Below are positions 34,306-42,803 of a DNA stretch of 64,000 bases, in pieces; the first letter of the stretch is position 1; each line of letters opens with the position of its first letter. The translations under genes and the position numbers were made by a program. The stretch is from assembly GCF_900110215.1 (NCBI RefSeq), contig NZ_FOCX01000003.1:248001-312000 (forward strand), in the 5' to 3' direction. A model generated the notes under the pieces. It saw nothing but the letters and a program-made list of their open reading frames with translations, searched no databases and was not told the origin of the DNA. Origin of the DNA: Halorientalis persicus (GTDB lineage Archaea > Halobacteriota > Halobacteria > Halobacteriales > Haloarculaceae).

Positions 34306-36276
34306 CTAGTCGTCGGCGGGTGCGCCGGAACCGCTGTCGGCCTTCTTCTTCGTGTGCGAGAGCTTCCCGCCGTCGGCGAGGATCTCGCGCTCACGTTCGG
34401 AGGCGTCCAGCGTGGCCGTGAGTTCCCAGTCGTCGTTGACGCGGACGGTGAACTCTTCCTGGCCCGAGCGGACGGCCTCGGCGACGTCGTCGACGACCTC
34501 GATGTCGTCGCCCTGCTCGATCTGCTCGTAGTCCTCGGCGTCGATCTCCAGGGGCAGGAGACCGAAGTTGAACAGGTTCGCCTTGTGGATGCGGGCGAAG
34601 CTCTGTGCGAGGACGCCCTCGATACCGAGGTACATCGGACAGAGGGCCGCGTGTTCACGCGAGGAGCCCTGCCCGTAGTTCTCGCCGGCGACGAGGAAGC
34701 CGCCGTCGCTGTCGAGTGCGCGCTGGGCGAAGGAGTCGTCGACACGCGAGAGCGTGAACTCGGAGAGCTTGGGGATGTTCGACCGGTACATCAGGATGTC
34801 CTGGGTCGCAGGGATGATGTGGTCGGTCGTGATGTTGTCCTCCATCTTCAGGAGGGCTTCCCCTTCGAGGTCGGCGTCGAGTTCGTCCTTCAGCGGGACG
34901 TCGCCGATGTTCGGCCCCTTGACGAGGTCGTCGTCGACGGGGTCGTCCGGCGTGATGATGTCGTTCTCGGCACCCTCGTAGGCGTCGGGCAGCTCGAAGC
35001 CGGGCGCCTCCATGTCGCCGAGTTCCTCCGCGAGGTTGCGCGGGTCGACGATCTCGCCCTTGATGGCCGCCGCGGTGGCGACTTCCGGCGAACAGAGGTA
35101 GACGTTGTCGTCCTCGATGCCCGAGCGGCCCTCGAAGTTGCGGTTGAAGGTCCGCAGGCTCACGGAGTCACTACCGGGGACGTGGCCGATGCCGATACAG
35201 GCACCACACGTCGCCTCGGAGTAGTTGACGCCGGCCGCCATCATCTCGGCGGTCCAGCCCTCACGGGCGAGCATCTCGCTTGCCTTCTTGGAACCGGGCG
35301 CGACGATCATCTCGGTGTCGGGCTGGATGGAACGACCCTCCAGCATCTTCGCGGCCGGGAGGATGTCCTCGTAGCCACCGTTCGTACAGGAGCCGATCAT
35401 GACCTGATCGACGTCGACGCCCTCGACCTCGCTGACCGGGACGACGTTGTCCGGCATCGACGGCTCGGCGATGAGCGGTTCCAGATCCGAGAGGTCGATG
35501 GTGAGCTGGTCGTCGTACTCGGCGTCCTCGTCGGGCTGGAGCTCGACGTACTTGTCTTCGCGACCCTGACGCGCGAGGTAGTCCTCGGTCTTCTCGTCGG
35601 TCGGGAAGATCGAGGAGGTCGCGCCCAGTTCGGTCCCCATGTTGGTGATGGTCGTCCGCTCGGGGACGCTGAGGCTCTCGACACCGGGGCCGGTGTACTC
35701 GAAGATCTTGTTGACCCCGCCCTTCACGCTGAGGCGGCGCAGCATCTCGAGGATGACGTCCTTGGCGGTGGCCCACTCGGGCAGTTCGCCTTCGAGTCGG
35801 ACGTTGACGACCTCGGGCATATCGATGTAGTAGGCACCGCCGCCCATCGCGACGGCCACGTCGAGCCCACCGGAACCGATGGCCAGCTGACCGAGGCCGC
35901 CGGGGGTCGGCGTGTGCGAGTCACTGCCCAGGAGCGTCTTGCCGGGCGCGGCGAAGTTCTCCTTGTGGACGTTGTGACAGATACCGTTGCCCGGACGCGA
36001 GAAGTACGCGCCGAACGTGCCTGCGGCCGAGCGCAGGAAGCGGTGGTCGTCCGTGTTCTTGAAGTCGAACTGGTAGGTCTGGTGGTCACAGTACTGCGCG
36101 GCCAGTTCCGTCTGGACCTCGTCGAGGCCCAGCGCCTCGAACTGCAGCCACACCAGCGTCCCAGTCGTGTCCTGTGTCAGGACCTGATCGATCTCGATCC
36201 CGATCTCCTCGCCTGTCTCCAACTCGCCTTCGACGAGGTGATCGTCGAGAATTTTTTCCGTAAGCGTCTGTCCCAT
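34306..36276 (-). CDS. acn: Aconitate hydratase
   Basis: 656 residues. Interconverts citrate and isocitrate with a [4Fe-4S] cluster. Cluster cysteines are visible in MIGSCTNGGYED (about residue 316) and SEATCGACIGIGHVPG (two more, about 375-378); also GSDSHTPTPGGLGQLAIGSGG near 120, and the swivel domain with GENYGQGSSREHAALCPMYLG. It supplies isocitrate for both TCA and aceA. ATG at 36276 starts the family-like MGQTLTEKILDDHLVEGE; an upstream ATG at 36306 would add ten residues. Confidence 0.95.
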   Translation of the reverse strand: MGQTLTEKILDDHLVEGELETGEEIGIEIDQVLTQDTTGTLVWLQFEALGLDEVQTELAAQYCDHQTYQFDFKNTDDHRFLRSAAGTFGAYFSRPGNGICHNVHKENFAAPGKTLLGSDSHTPTPGGLGQLAIGSGGLDVAVAMGGGAYYIDMPEVVNVRLEGELPEWATAKDVILEMLRRLSVKGGVNKIFEYTGPGVESLSVPERTTITNMGTELGATSSIFPTDEKTEDYLARQGREDKYVELQPDEDAEYDDQLTIDLSDLEPLIAEPSMPDNVVPVSEVEGVDVDQVMIGSCTNGGYEDILPAAKMLEGRSIQPDTEMIVAPGSKKASEMLAREGWTAEMMAAGVNYSEATCGACIGIGHVPGSDSVSLRTFNRNFEGRSGIEDDNVYLCSPEVATAAAIKGEIVDPRNLAEELGDMEAPGFELPDAYEGAENDIITPDDPVDDDLVKGPNIGDVPLKDELDADLEGEALLKMEDNITTDHIIPATQDILMYRSNIPKLSEFTLSRVDDSFAQRALDSDGGFLVAGENYGQGSSREHAALCPMYLGIEGVLAQSFARIHKANLFNFGLLPLEIDAEDYEQIEQGDDIEVVDDVAEAVRSGQEEFTVRVNDDWELTATLDASEREREILADGGKLSHTKKKADSGSGAPADD

Positions 36277-36480
36277 AACGTCTGTCTGTCGACTGTCCGT
36301 AGACATAAATCATGCGAGTTTCCGATATCAGGTCTCCTGCATCCCTAGTACCCCTTGGATGTCATCCAGTGTCGTACGGCGTCGCGTACGTGCGAGGTGG
36401 TATCGAACTCCCTGTGAACGCCGTGTGGGCGGTCGTCGCGGACCGTCAGCGTTTTGCGCGCGCTCGCCGGCCACTCGCCC

Positions 36481-36945
36481 ATGTTCAGAAGCGGAGCCGT
36501 CCTGGCCGATCATCTCGGTGACCTGCGTGAGTCCCAGGTCCAGCCCAACGGCGTCGACCTCACGCTCGGCGCGGTCCTCGAACAGGAGAGTCCCGGACGG
36601 ATCGAGCGCGGCGGCAAGACCGTCGGCGACCGTCGGGAACTGGAGTCCGACGACGACGGGATCTACCACCTCGAACCCGGCGGATACATCGTCCGCTACG
36701 CCGAACGCATCACGATTCCGGCGGACCACGTCGGCTTCCTCTACCCCCGCTCGTCCCTGCTGCGCAACTCCTGTATGCTCGACACGGCGGTCTGGGACGC
36801 CGGCTACGAGGGCCGCGGCGAGGGACTGCTGGAGGTGCACCACGAAATCGAACTCCAGCAGGGGGCCCGCATCGCCCAGTTGACGCTCGCGGCGGCCGAC
36901 CACGAGGGGACCTACGACGGGTCCTACCAGCGCGAGAACCTCTGA
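36481..36945 (+). CDS. dUTPase/dCTP deaminase family protein
   Basis: 154 residues. Trimeric beta-barrel family: PNGVDLTLGAVLEQ, YLEPG-like HLEPGGYIVRYAERITIPADHVGFLYPRSSLLRNSCML and DTAVWDAGYEGRGEGLL carry the nucleotide-binding residues (the Ser-Ser-Leu-Arg and the Asp/Gly loop). Archaeal members act as dUTP diphosphatase, dCTP deaminase, or both; I cannot choose by eye. ATG at 36481. Confidence 0.88.
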   Translation: MFRSGAVLADHLGDLRESQVQPNGVDLTLGAVLEQESPGRIERGGKTVGDRRELESDDDGIYHLEPGGYIVRYAERITIPADHVGFLYPRSSLLRNSCMLDTAVWDAGYEGRGEGLLEVHHEIELQQGARIAQLTLAAADHEGTYDGSYQRENL

Positions 36946-36948
36946 CCC

Positions 36949-37602
36949 CTACCCTCGACGACGCTCGACCGCTCGCCGGAGTGCGACCACTTCTTCACGG
37001 ACGGCGGCCCACTGTTCGGTCGTGCCGGGGACCGACCCGTCGCCGCTGGCTCCGGTCGCGCCACCGAAGCCGTCCCCGCCGCCGTATCGGGTGCGCCGTC
37101 GCTCGACCAACTGCTGGACGGTGCTGGGATCGTCGACGTTGCTGAACGCCAGTTCCGTCCCGGTGCCGCCGGCGGTGTCGAACGCCACCGTCCCGTGGTC
37201 GAACAGCGTCCCGGTGATCCCCTGGGAGTACGAGACGTTCTGGACCGTCCCGTACCCGACGGTGGTGACCCGCCGCCCGAGGACGCCGGATTTCCGGTAG
37301 AGGTGCCGGTCGGTCACGACGTACTCGGTGTGCTTGACCCGGAGGAGCGACCAGATGGGGAGCACGACGCCACCGAGGATCGCCAGTACGCCAAGCGCCG
37401 CCAGCACGGCGCTGCCTGTCTCGGTCGCCGTGTACCACAGCGCTCCCAGCCCGCCAAGCACCAAGGTTAGTCCGACGACGACGGACGGGATGATCGTCTG
37501 GATCCGCGGCCCGCCCTGCCACTCGACGCTCTCCTCGCTCGCCAGCGGGAGCCACGCCGGCGGTCCGTCCGCGCTGGTCCCGCCGTCAGCTGCGCTCGTC
37601 AT
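36949..37602 (-). CDS. PH domain (bPH2) membrane protein, second of a pair
   Basis: 217 residues. Two TM helices (about 37-58 and 64-85) precede the bPH2 domain: HTEYVVTDRHLYRKSGVLGRRVTTVGYGTVQNVSYSQGITG. A Gly-rich linker and a basic helix end it. Its start overlaps the stop of the similar upstream gene by 17 bp, so the pair is one operon and probably one complex in the membrane. Confidence 0.85.
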   Translation of the reverse strand: MTSAADGGTSADGPPAWLPLASEESVEWQGGPRIQTIIPSVVVGLTLVLGGLGALWYTATETGSAVLAALGVLAILGGVVLPIWSLLRVKHTEYVVTDRHLYRKSGVLGRRVTTVGYGTVQNVSYSQGITGTLFDHGTVAFDTAGGTGTELAFSNVDDPSTVQQLVERRRTRYGGGDGFGGATGASGDGSVPGTTEQWAAVREEVVALRRAVERRRG

Positions 37603-38194
37603 CGTCGCCCTCCGGATCGGTCGGTCGGGTGGCCTGGCCGTCGGCTTCGACGGCGCTCCGGATCGCGCGCAACTCGGTGCGGATGTCGTCGAGTATCTGC
37701 TCGGGATCCTCGCTCGCGTCGTCGTCTTCGCCGCCGCCCGTCCCTCGCGCCCGGCGGCTCTGCTCGTTGATGCGCTGTTGGACCGCCTTCGGATCGGGGA
37801 CGGCCCGGAACTGCATCTCGACCCCGGTGCCGCCGGCCGTGGAGATGTCGACGGTGCCGTAGCCGAAGTAGTTCCCCAGCGCCCCCTGGGAGTAGGAGAT
37901 GTTCTGGACCTTCCCGAACTCGATCTTCTGGACGTCCCGCGACAGGATGCCGCTCTTGCGATAGAGTGCGTCGTTCGTCAGCAGGTACACCGTGTTCTCG
38001 CGGTTCAGGTACGCCCCGACGACGATGGGTATCCCGATCAACAGGAGTGAGAGCGGGAGCCCGACGATCAGCGCGGGGACGATGCTGTAGACGTGGGGGT
38101 TGCTAGACCACTGTACGTGTTCGCCATCGTCGAGCGTGAGCCAGTCGAACTCGCTCGCCGCGGCGTCGGAGGACTCGGGCGGTTCGGTCGCCAT
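37586..38194 (-). CDS. PH domain (bPH2) membrane protein, first of a pair
   Basis: 202 residues. EWSS-like HVQWSSNPHVYSIVPALIVGLPLSLLLIGIPIVVGAYL gives two close TM segments; then NTVYLLTNDALYRKSGILSRDVQKIEFGKVQNISYSQGALGNYFGYGTVDIST, the bPH2 core. A charged coiled tail follows. It is a paralogue of the next gene (shared VQNxSYSQG motif), so the pair came from a tandem duplication. Confidence 0.86.
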   Translation of the reverse strand: MATEPPESSDAAASEFDWLTLDDGEHVQWSSNPHVYSIVPALIVGLPLSLLLIGIPIVVGAYLNRENTVYLLTNDALYRKSGILSRDVQKIEFGKVQNISYSQGALGNYFGYGTVDISTAGGTGVEMQFRAVPDPKAVQQRINEQSRRARGTGGGEDDDASEDPEQILDDIRTELRAIRSAVEADGQATRPTDPEGDDDERS

Positions 38195-38356
38195 ACGCGC
38201 CGTTTGTTCGTGGACCTACATAATCGGTGCTGTCGACGCGCTGATCGCTGGCGGACTGGGCTGCAGCGTGCGCCGCTGTGGCCGTCGATATCGCGTTCCA
38301 CAGTCCTCGACCCGTCCACCAAGCTGATATGCCCGCTCGTGGAACGGGTCTGCTAG

Positions 38357-39760
38357 ATGCGCCCACGTCGGACAGCCCTGACGACGGTGTTGGTTCTCCT
38401 CGCGCTCGCCGCGGGCGCTGGCGTCGCGAACGCGTCGTCGACCGCCGACGCGACACAGACGACCGACGCCAACCTGACGACGTTCGTCGCGCCGGGCGAC
38501 ACGCTCGAAGCGCTCCGGGACGGGACGGTATCCGACGTGCTCACGCGCCGCCAGCGCGTGGCGCTCTCGGACACGCTCGTCGTGCGCGTGTCGACCCCGA
38601 ATCTGGGGGCGGCGGTGGCCGATCAGCCCGGCAACACCACGACCGAGCGCTTCCGGGCGCTGCTGTCGGGCCCCGACACGAAACTGACCGCCGTCGAGAT
38701 CACGTCCGGCGACGGCCCGCCGCGAGCTATCGACCTGACCGTCGAGCAACTCGTGGTGCATCGCGTCGGCGCGGACACGTTCGATCTGATCTACGACACC
38801 GGCCGGTTGCGCGCGACCGACGACACGAACGGCAACGGCCTCGCCGACGACGGTCCGGGCACGGCCATCACCCCCGTCAGGGTGTTCGAGTTCGAGTTCA
38901 CGCACGACGGCGTCGCCGCGCGCTCCTCGCTGGGGATCTTCCCCGCCGCCATCTCCTTCTCGACGCCGCCGAACGACGGCCTGGTGTTGTACCCGCTCCC
39001 CGACCAGCGACTGGTCGGGCGGACACCGCTGGCACCCGGGACGACACTCACAATCTCGCTCGACGGCGTGGGTCACCCCTTCGAAGTCGAGCGGGCCACG
39101 ACCGTCACCGGCCGCCAGCAGTCGTTCGCCAACCTCTCGCTGGACCTGACCGACGCGCCCGAAGGCGTCCCGCTCGCGGTCACGGCCACGTCCGACGGGC
39201 AACGCCTCGGCGAGATGCGGGGGCAACTCGCCGAGTTGACCGCCTCGTTCACGCCGGTGCGGGCCGACGCCCCGCGAACCCGGGTCCGACTCCGGAACGT
39301 CTCGCTGTCCAGCGGTGGCTTCCTCGTGGTCAGAAACGGGCCCGACGGGTCGATCGTCGCCACCCGGTACGTCGCGGCCGGCGAGTACGACACGCTGACG
39401 ATCCAGTACCGGCGGGCCGTGACGGCCGACTCGGTGGTCGTGACCGCCTACGTCGACGTCGACGGTGATCGTCTCTTCGAGGCTGACGACCCCGACCGCC
39501 CCTTCCGCCGGGACGGCGAGCCCGTCTCGACCGTCGTCGACCTCGAGGAATCGACGCCGACGACCCCCAGCACGCGAACCGAGACGCTGACGACTGCGGC
39601 CCCGACGACCGACACGCGGACGACGGCTCCGTCGTCACCGACCGCGACCGGCACGCCGACCCGGACCCGGCTCACCGACGCCAGCGGTGACGGGTTCGGT
39701 CCCGGCGTCGCGCTCGCGGCCCTCGTGATCGGCCTCGCCGCGCTCGCGCGTCGCGACTAG
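38357..39760 (+). CDS. Surface glycoprotein-like protein with C-terminal sorting signal
   Basis: 467 residues. Signal peptide at about 7-27, a BGTF-like beta domain (about 40-290), a DUF7282-like domain (VRLRNVSLSSGGFLVVRNGPDGSIVATRYVAAGEYDTLTIQ and VVVTAYVDVDGDRLFEADDPDRPFRRDG), a Thr/Pro-rich stalk (about 395-440), then GFGPGVALAALVIGLAALARRD. The stalk plus GFGPG, helix and Arg cluster resembles PGF-CTERM signals cut by archaeosortase A. Likely cell-surface, function unknown. Its stop overlaps msrA by 4 bp. Confidence 0.85.
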   Translation: MRPRRTALTTVLVLLALAAGAGVANASSTADATQTTDANLTTFVAPGDTLEALRDGTVSDVLTRRQRVALSDTLVVRVSTPNLGAAVADQPGNTTTERFRALLSGPDTKLTAVEITSGDGPPRAIDLTVEQLVVHRVGADTFDLIYDTGRLRATDDTNGNGLADDGPGTAITPVRVFEFEFTHDGVAARSSLGIFPAAISFSTPPNDGLVLYPLPDQRLVGRTPLAPGTTLTISLDGVGHPFEVERATTVTGRQQSFANLSLDLTDAPEGVPLAVTATSDGQRLGEMRGQLAELTASFTPVRADAPRTRVRLRNVSLSSGGFLVVRNGPDGSIVATRYVAAGEYDTLTIQYRRAVTADSVVVTAYVDVDGDRLFEADDPDRPFRRDGEPVSTVVDLEESTPTTPSTRTETLTTAAPTTDTRTTAPSSPTATGTPTRTRLTDASGDGFGPGVALAALVIGLAALARRD

Positions 39761-40293
39761 TGTGCCTGGTTCGCGAACTTCTCGCGGACCTTCTGGACCT
39801 TGGGTCGGACGTTGGCCGCGCAGTAGGGTTTGTTGGGGTTCTTCTCGAAGTAGTCCTGGTGGTGTTCCTCGGCCTCCCAGAACCGCTCAAGTGGTTCGAC
39901 CTCGGTCACGATGGGGTCGTCGTAGACGCCCTCGGCTTCGAGTTCGTCGACGAACCGCTCGACGGTCTCGCGCTGGGCGTCGTCGTGGTAGTAGACGGCC
40001 GACCGGTACTGCGTGCCAACGTCCGGTCCCTCGCGGTCCTTCGTCGTCGGGTTGTGGATACTGAAAAACACCTCCAGCAGGTCCTCGTAGGTCAGGGCGT
40101 CGGGGTCGTAGGTCACCTGTACCGCTTCGGCGTGGCCGGTCTCGCCGCGACAGACCGCCTCGTAGGTCGGATCGTCGACGTGGCCGCCCGCGTACCCGGA
40201 GACGGCCGACTCGACGCCGTCGAGTTCCGCGAACGCCGCCTCGATACACCAGAAACACCCGCCCGCCAGGGTCGCCCGTGCACTCTCGCTCAT
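39757..40293 (-). CDS. msrA: Peptide-methionine (S)-S-oxide reductase MsrA
   Basis: 178 residues. Repairs methionine-S-sulfoxide. The catalytic GGCFWCIEAAFAEL lies at residues 11-24; SGYAGGHVDDPTYEAVCRGETGHAEAVQVTYDP and RFWEAEEHHQDYFEKNP complete the family pattern. ATG at 40293 preferred to the GTG directly before. Confidence 0.96.
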   Translation of the reverse strand: MSESARATLAGGCFWCIEAAFAELDGVESAVSGYAGGHVDDPTYEAVCRGETGHAEAVQVTYDPDALTYEDLLEVFFSIHNPTTKDREGPDVGTQYRSAVYYHDDAQRETVERFVDELEAEGVYDDPIVTEVEPLERFWEAEEHHQDYFEKNPNKPYCAANVRPKVQKVREKFANQAH

Positions 40294-40359
40294 CACCCGC
40301 GATAGGGGTCCCAGCGCCGTAAGTGCCTCGCCACCCGGGACCGTCGATCCGCGACTCCG

Positions 40360-40650
40360 TCAGGGCTCGTTCCGGTCGACCGCCGGGTCCGTGTGGTCGC
40401 TCTCGCCCTCGATGATCTCGGCTTTCCGCTCGATGTCCTGGAGGGCCCGTTCCTGCTCGCCGCGGGCGATCCCGCCCGACTCGGCGTGCCGGCCGCCGTA
40501 CTGGCGGCCGGGGATGAAGTCCCAGATCGAATCGGTACCCCCGTCGCCCGATTCCGCGTCGTCCGGGCCCGTCGCATCCGCCTCGTCGCCCGCCGACTGC
40601 TCGCGACCGAGGCCGATCCGTCCGAGGGCGGCTCGCAGATACCCGAGCAT
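40360..40650 (-). CDS. Small haloarchaeal protein of unknown function
   Basis: 96 residues: MLGYLRAALGRIGLGRE, a disordered acidic middle, then SIWDFIPGRQYGGRHAESGGIARGEQERALQDIERKAEIIE, a helical end. No TM segment. ATG at 40648-40650 chosen over an upstream TTG. Not recognised beyond being haloarchaea-like. Confidence 0.65.
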   Translation of the reverse strand: MLGYLRAALGRIGLGREQSAGDEADATGPDDAESGDGGTDSIWDFIPGRQYGGRHAESGGIARGEQERALQDIERKAEIIEGESDHTDPAVDRNEP

Positions 40651-40718
40651 ACCCCCGTCTTTCTCACCGAACGACAAGTCTCTTCGGCTTGCCGGACCGT
40701 GCTCGAGTCGACTCCGAT

Positions 40719-40941
40719 ATAAAACACCTCGTATTGGCAGGAGTGGCTACTTGTGTCTCTGAGTTGCACGAAAACCCGTCACGGGAACCCGCCTTCCTCT
40801 GGCTGCACGATGCGTGCCTGCACGGTCCCCGTGACGAGGGGTCGATTCCCTCTGGAATCGGTTGCCCCCCTCCGCTGCTCGGGGCCCGAAACGGACAGAC
40901 CACAAGCCACGTGTCTGCCGGCGTGGTTAGGTCGACACACG
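40719..40941 (+). ncRNA. Candidate structured RNA or long leader upstream of the amphi-Trp gene
   Basis: GATATAAAAC at 40718-40727 is a good TATA box but lies about 220 bases before the next start codon. The transcript it predicts can form GTCACGGG/CCCGTGAC and GATTCC-CTCT-GGAATC hairpins, the second followed by a C-rich run. Either a small RNA or a long 5' leader fits; neither is proven. Confidence 0.3.
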
Positions 40942-41244
40942 ATGTCAGCGGACGATCCCACACCCGATACTGACGACGAGCGCACGCGCATCCGTCCCGG
41001 CCGCGACTTCGAACAGGAGTACCGTCTCGACGCGGACGAGGCCGGTCGGTTCCTGATCGACCTCGGCGAACAGCTCCGCGAGGGTGACGAGGTGACCATC
41101 ACGACCGACGAGTGGAAACTCCCCTTCGCGTTCGGCGAACCGGTCGAACTGGAGGTCGACTTCGAGGGGGTCGGCGACCCGGAACTGGAGATCGAACTGG
41201 CGTTGCCGGGCCGTCCCGACGAGCGCGCGCCCGACGTGGAGTGA
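40942..41244 (+). CDS. Amphi-Trp domain protein
   Basis: 100 residues. After an acidic disordered start, EYRLDADEAGRFLIDLGEQLREGDEVTITTDEWKLPFAFGEPVELEVDFEGVGDPELEIELAL matches the amphi-Trp repeat pattern (a helix then four strands with the conserved Trp). Found in haloarchaea and some bacteria; function unknown. ATG at 40942; the longer frame upstream is basic and unlike it. Confidence 0.8.
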   Translation: MSADDPTPDTDDERTRIRPGRDFEQEYRLDADEAGRFLIDLGEQLREGDEVTITTDEWKLPFAFGEPVELEVDFEGVGDPELEIELALPGRPDERAPDVE

Positions 41245-41276
41245 GGGCGATCCGGCGTCGCGACCCCTGGGGCGAA

Positions 41277-41702
41277 TCAGACGCTGGTGTCGCCACCGAC
41301 CAGTCCCGATCCGGCGACGACGGTGATGGTCACCAGCGCGAACCCGATCAGCGAGAGGTTCGGGATCGTGAGCCCGACCAGGGGGCTCCGCCACTGGATC
41401 GCGGCGCACGCGCCGCCGAACGCACAGCTACTCGACGTGACCTGCAACACGGAGTGATAGCTCGCGAGCACCAGCCCCAGCACCGAGAGGGGGAGGGCGG
41501 TCTTCCAGACCGCCGGTCGCAACTCGACCGTCGCCACGCCGAGGACGACGACCAGCGGGTACATCAGAATTCGCTGGTACCAGCACAGGTCACAGGGGAC
41601 GAGGCCGAGTCCGAGGCTGAAAAACAGGCTCCCAGCCGTCGCGACGGCGGCGAACAGCGTCCCGGCGGTGAGCCAGGTTGCCGGGTCGGGCAGGTCAGGC
41701 AT
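41277..41702 (-). CDS. dsbB: Disulfide bond formation protein DsbB
   Basis: 141 residues, four TM helices. The first redox pair is VPCDLCWYQR (about 36-45), the second SSSCAFGGACAAIQW (about 92-106). It reoxidises a DsbA partner and passes electrons to quinone in the membrane. Its start overlaps the stop of the DsbA-like gene by 8 bp, so the two form a functional operon. Confidence 0.93.
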   Translation of the reverse strand: MPDLPDPATWLTAGTLFAAVATAGSLFFSLGLGLVPCDLCWYQRILMYPLVVVLGVATVELRPAVWKTALPLSVLGLVLASYHSVLQVTSSSCAFGGACAAIQWRSPLVGLTIPNLSLIGFALVTITVVAGSGLVGGDTSV

Positions 41703-42669
41703 TCTCGATCGCGGTCTCGATGCGGTTTCTCGTCTGCTGTTGGTTCCCCGGGTTCACGAGGCTGTTGCCGATGCGGAGCGTCGGCGTCCCGCTGACGCCC
41801 AGTTGCTGGGCTCGCTGACTCGTCGCCCGGAGCGCGTCGTCGTACTCGTCGTTCTGGACGGCGCTCCGGATCGCACCCGGGTCTGAGACGCCCGCGGCCG
41901 CCGCGAACGCTTCGAGTTTGTCCGGCGTGGCCCAGTGCTGGGCCTCCGGTGGCTGGTTCCGGAAGACGACCTCGTGGAAGCGCCAGTACGACGATGGGTC
42001 CGTGTTCCAGACGGCCAGTCCGGCCTGGCCCGCGTTCGGCGCGTCGGGCCCGAGGAACGGGTCGCCGCCGAAGTAGGCGAGGTTCCGGAACTCGATCCGC
42101 AGATCACCGGGGGCGACGTAGTCGGCGACCAGCGTCGGCAGGAACCCCTCGCCGAACCGCGCACAGACCGGACACTTCCAGCTCCCGAAGTAGGTGACGG
42201 TCGCGGCCGCGTCGGCACTGCCCATCACGGCGTAGCGGTAGTCGCCGGGCGCGTCCGGGATTGACGCATTCCCGACCGGGCCGGCCTCCTCCGTCTCGAT
42301 CTCCTCGGTCCTGCCCAGCACGTTGCTGAGTGCGATCCCGCCGGCCGCGACCCCGCCGATGGCGAGGACGCCGCCACCGACCAGGAAGGCGCGCCGCGGG
42401 AGGCCGCGGACGGCCGCTCCGACCCCGCCGTTCGAGAGGCGGTCCCCGAACGTGATCGAATCGACCTCGTTCTCGGCCCGGTTGGCGTCGCGACGGGACA
42501 GGTCCTCGGGATGGGCGACCAGCCAGTGCCGGTACAGCGCCGCCGTCTCGTCCCCCGCGACCTGCTCCCCACAGTAGTGACAGGCGCTGTGTGCCTCCCA
42601 GGCGTGACGCCGTACGCCCCCCGCCGAATCGAACCCCTCGTCACAGACCGGACAGTCGTTCGCGGACAT
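41695..42669 (-). CDS. DsbA-like thioredoxin-fold protein with N-terminal zinc finger
   Basis: 324 residues. Residues 1-60 hold CPVC..H..H and CHYCG..H..H, two zinc-finger-like units. At about 90-115 is LPRRAFLVGGGVLAIGGVAAGGIAL, a TM helix with a twin-Arg-like start. The DsbA domain follows: YFGSWKCPVCARFGEGFLPTL (redox CPVC), and GVSGTPTLRIGNSLV (cis-Pro). The topology would put the finger inside and the thiol domain outside. It is partner of the DsbB encoded next. ATG at 42667-42669 chosen as the finger begins there. Confidence 0.88.
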   Translation of the reverse strand: MSANDCPVCDEGFDSAGGVRRHAWEAHSACHYCGEQVAGDETAALYRHWLVAHPEDLSRRDANRAENEVDSITFGDRLSNGGVGAAVRGLPRRAFLVGGGVLAIGGVAAGGIALSNVLGRTEEIETEEAGPVGNASIPDAPGDYRYAVMGSADAAATVTYFGSWKCPVCARFGEGFLPTLVADYVAPGDLRIEFRNLAYFGGDPFLGPDAPNAGQAGLAVWNTDPSSYWRFHEVVFRNQPPEAQHWATPDKLEAFAAAAGVSDPGAIRSAVQNDEYDDALRATSQRAQQLGVSGTPTLRIGNSLVNPGNQQQTRNRIETAIENA

Positions 42670-42803
42670 CGCTCGTGTACTAGCGAAAAATTTCCTGACA
42701 CGGTATAACAAGCCTGTCGATCCCGTCCCGCCGGCCGACGGCCGTCGGATCGGGTCGGGGCACCGATTGCTGGTCGGGGTGATACCCCGTGTGTGGGCCC
42801 GGT

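Noticed and set aside
34354-36348. 664-codon open frame on the plus strand
   Set aside because: Antisense of aconitase, whose motifs are complete on the other strand.
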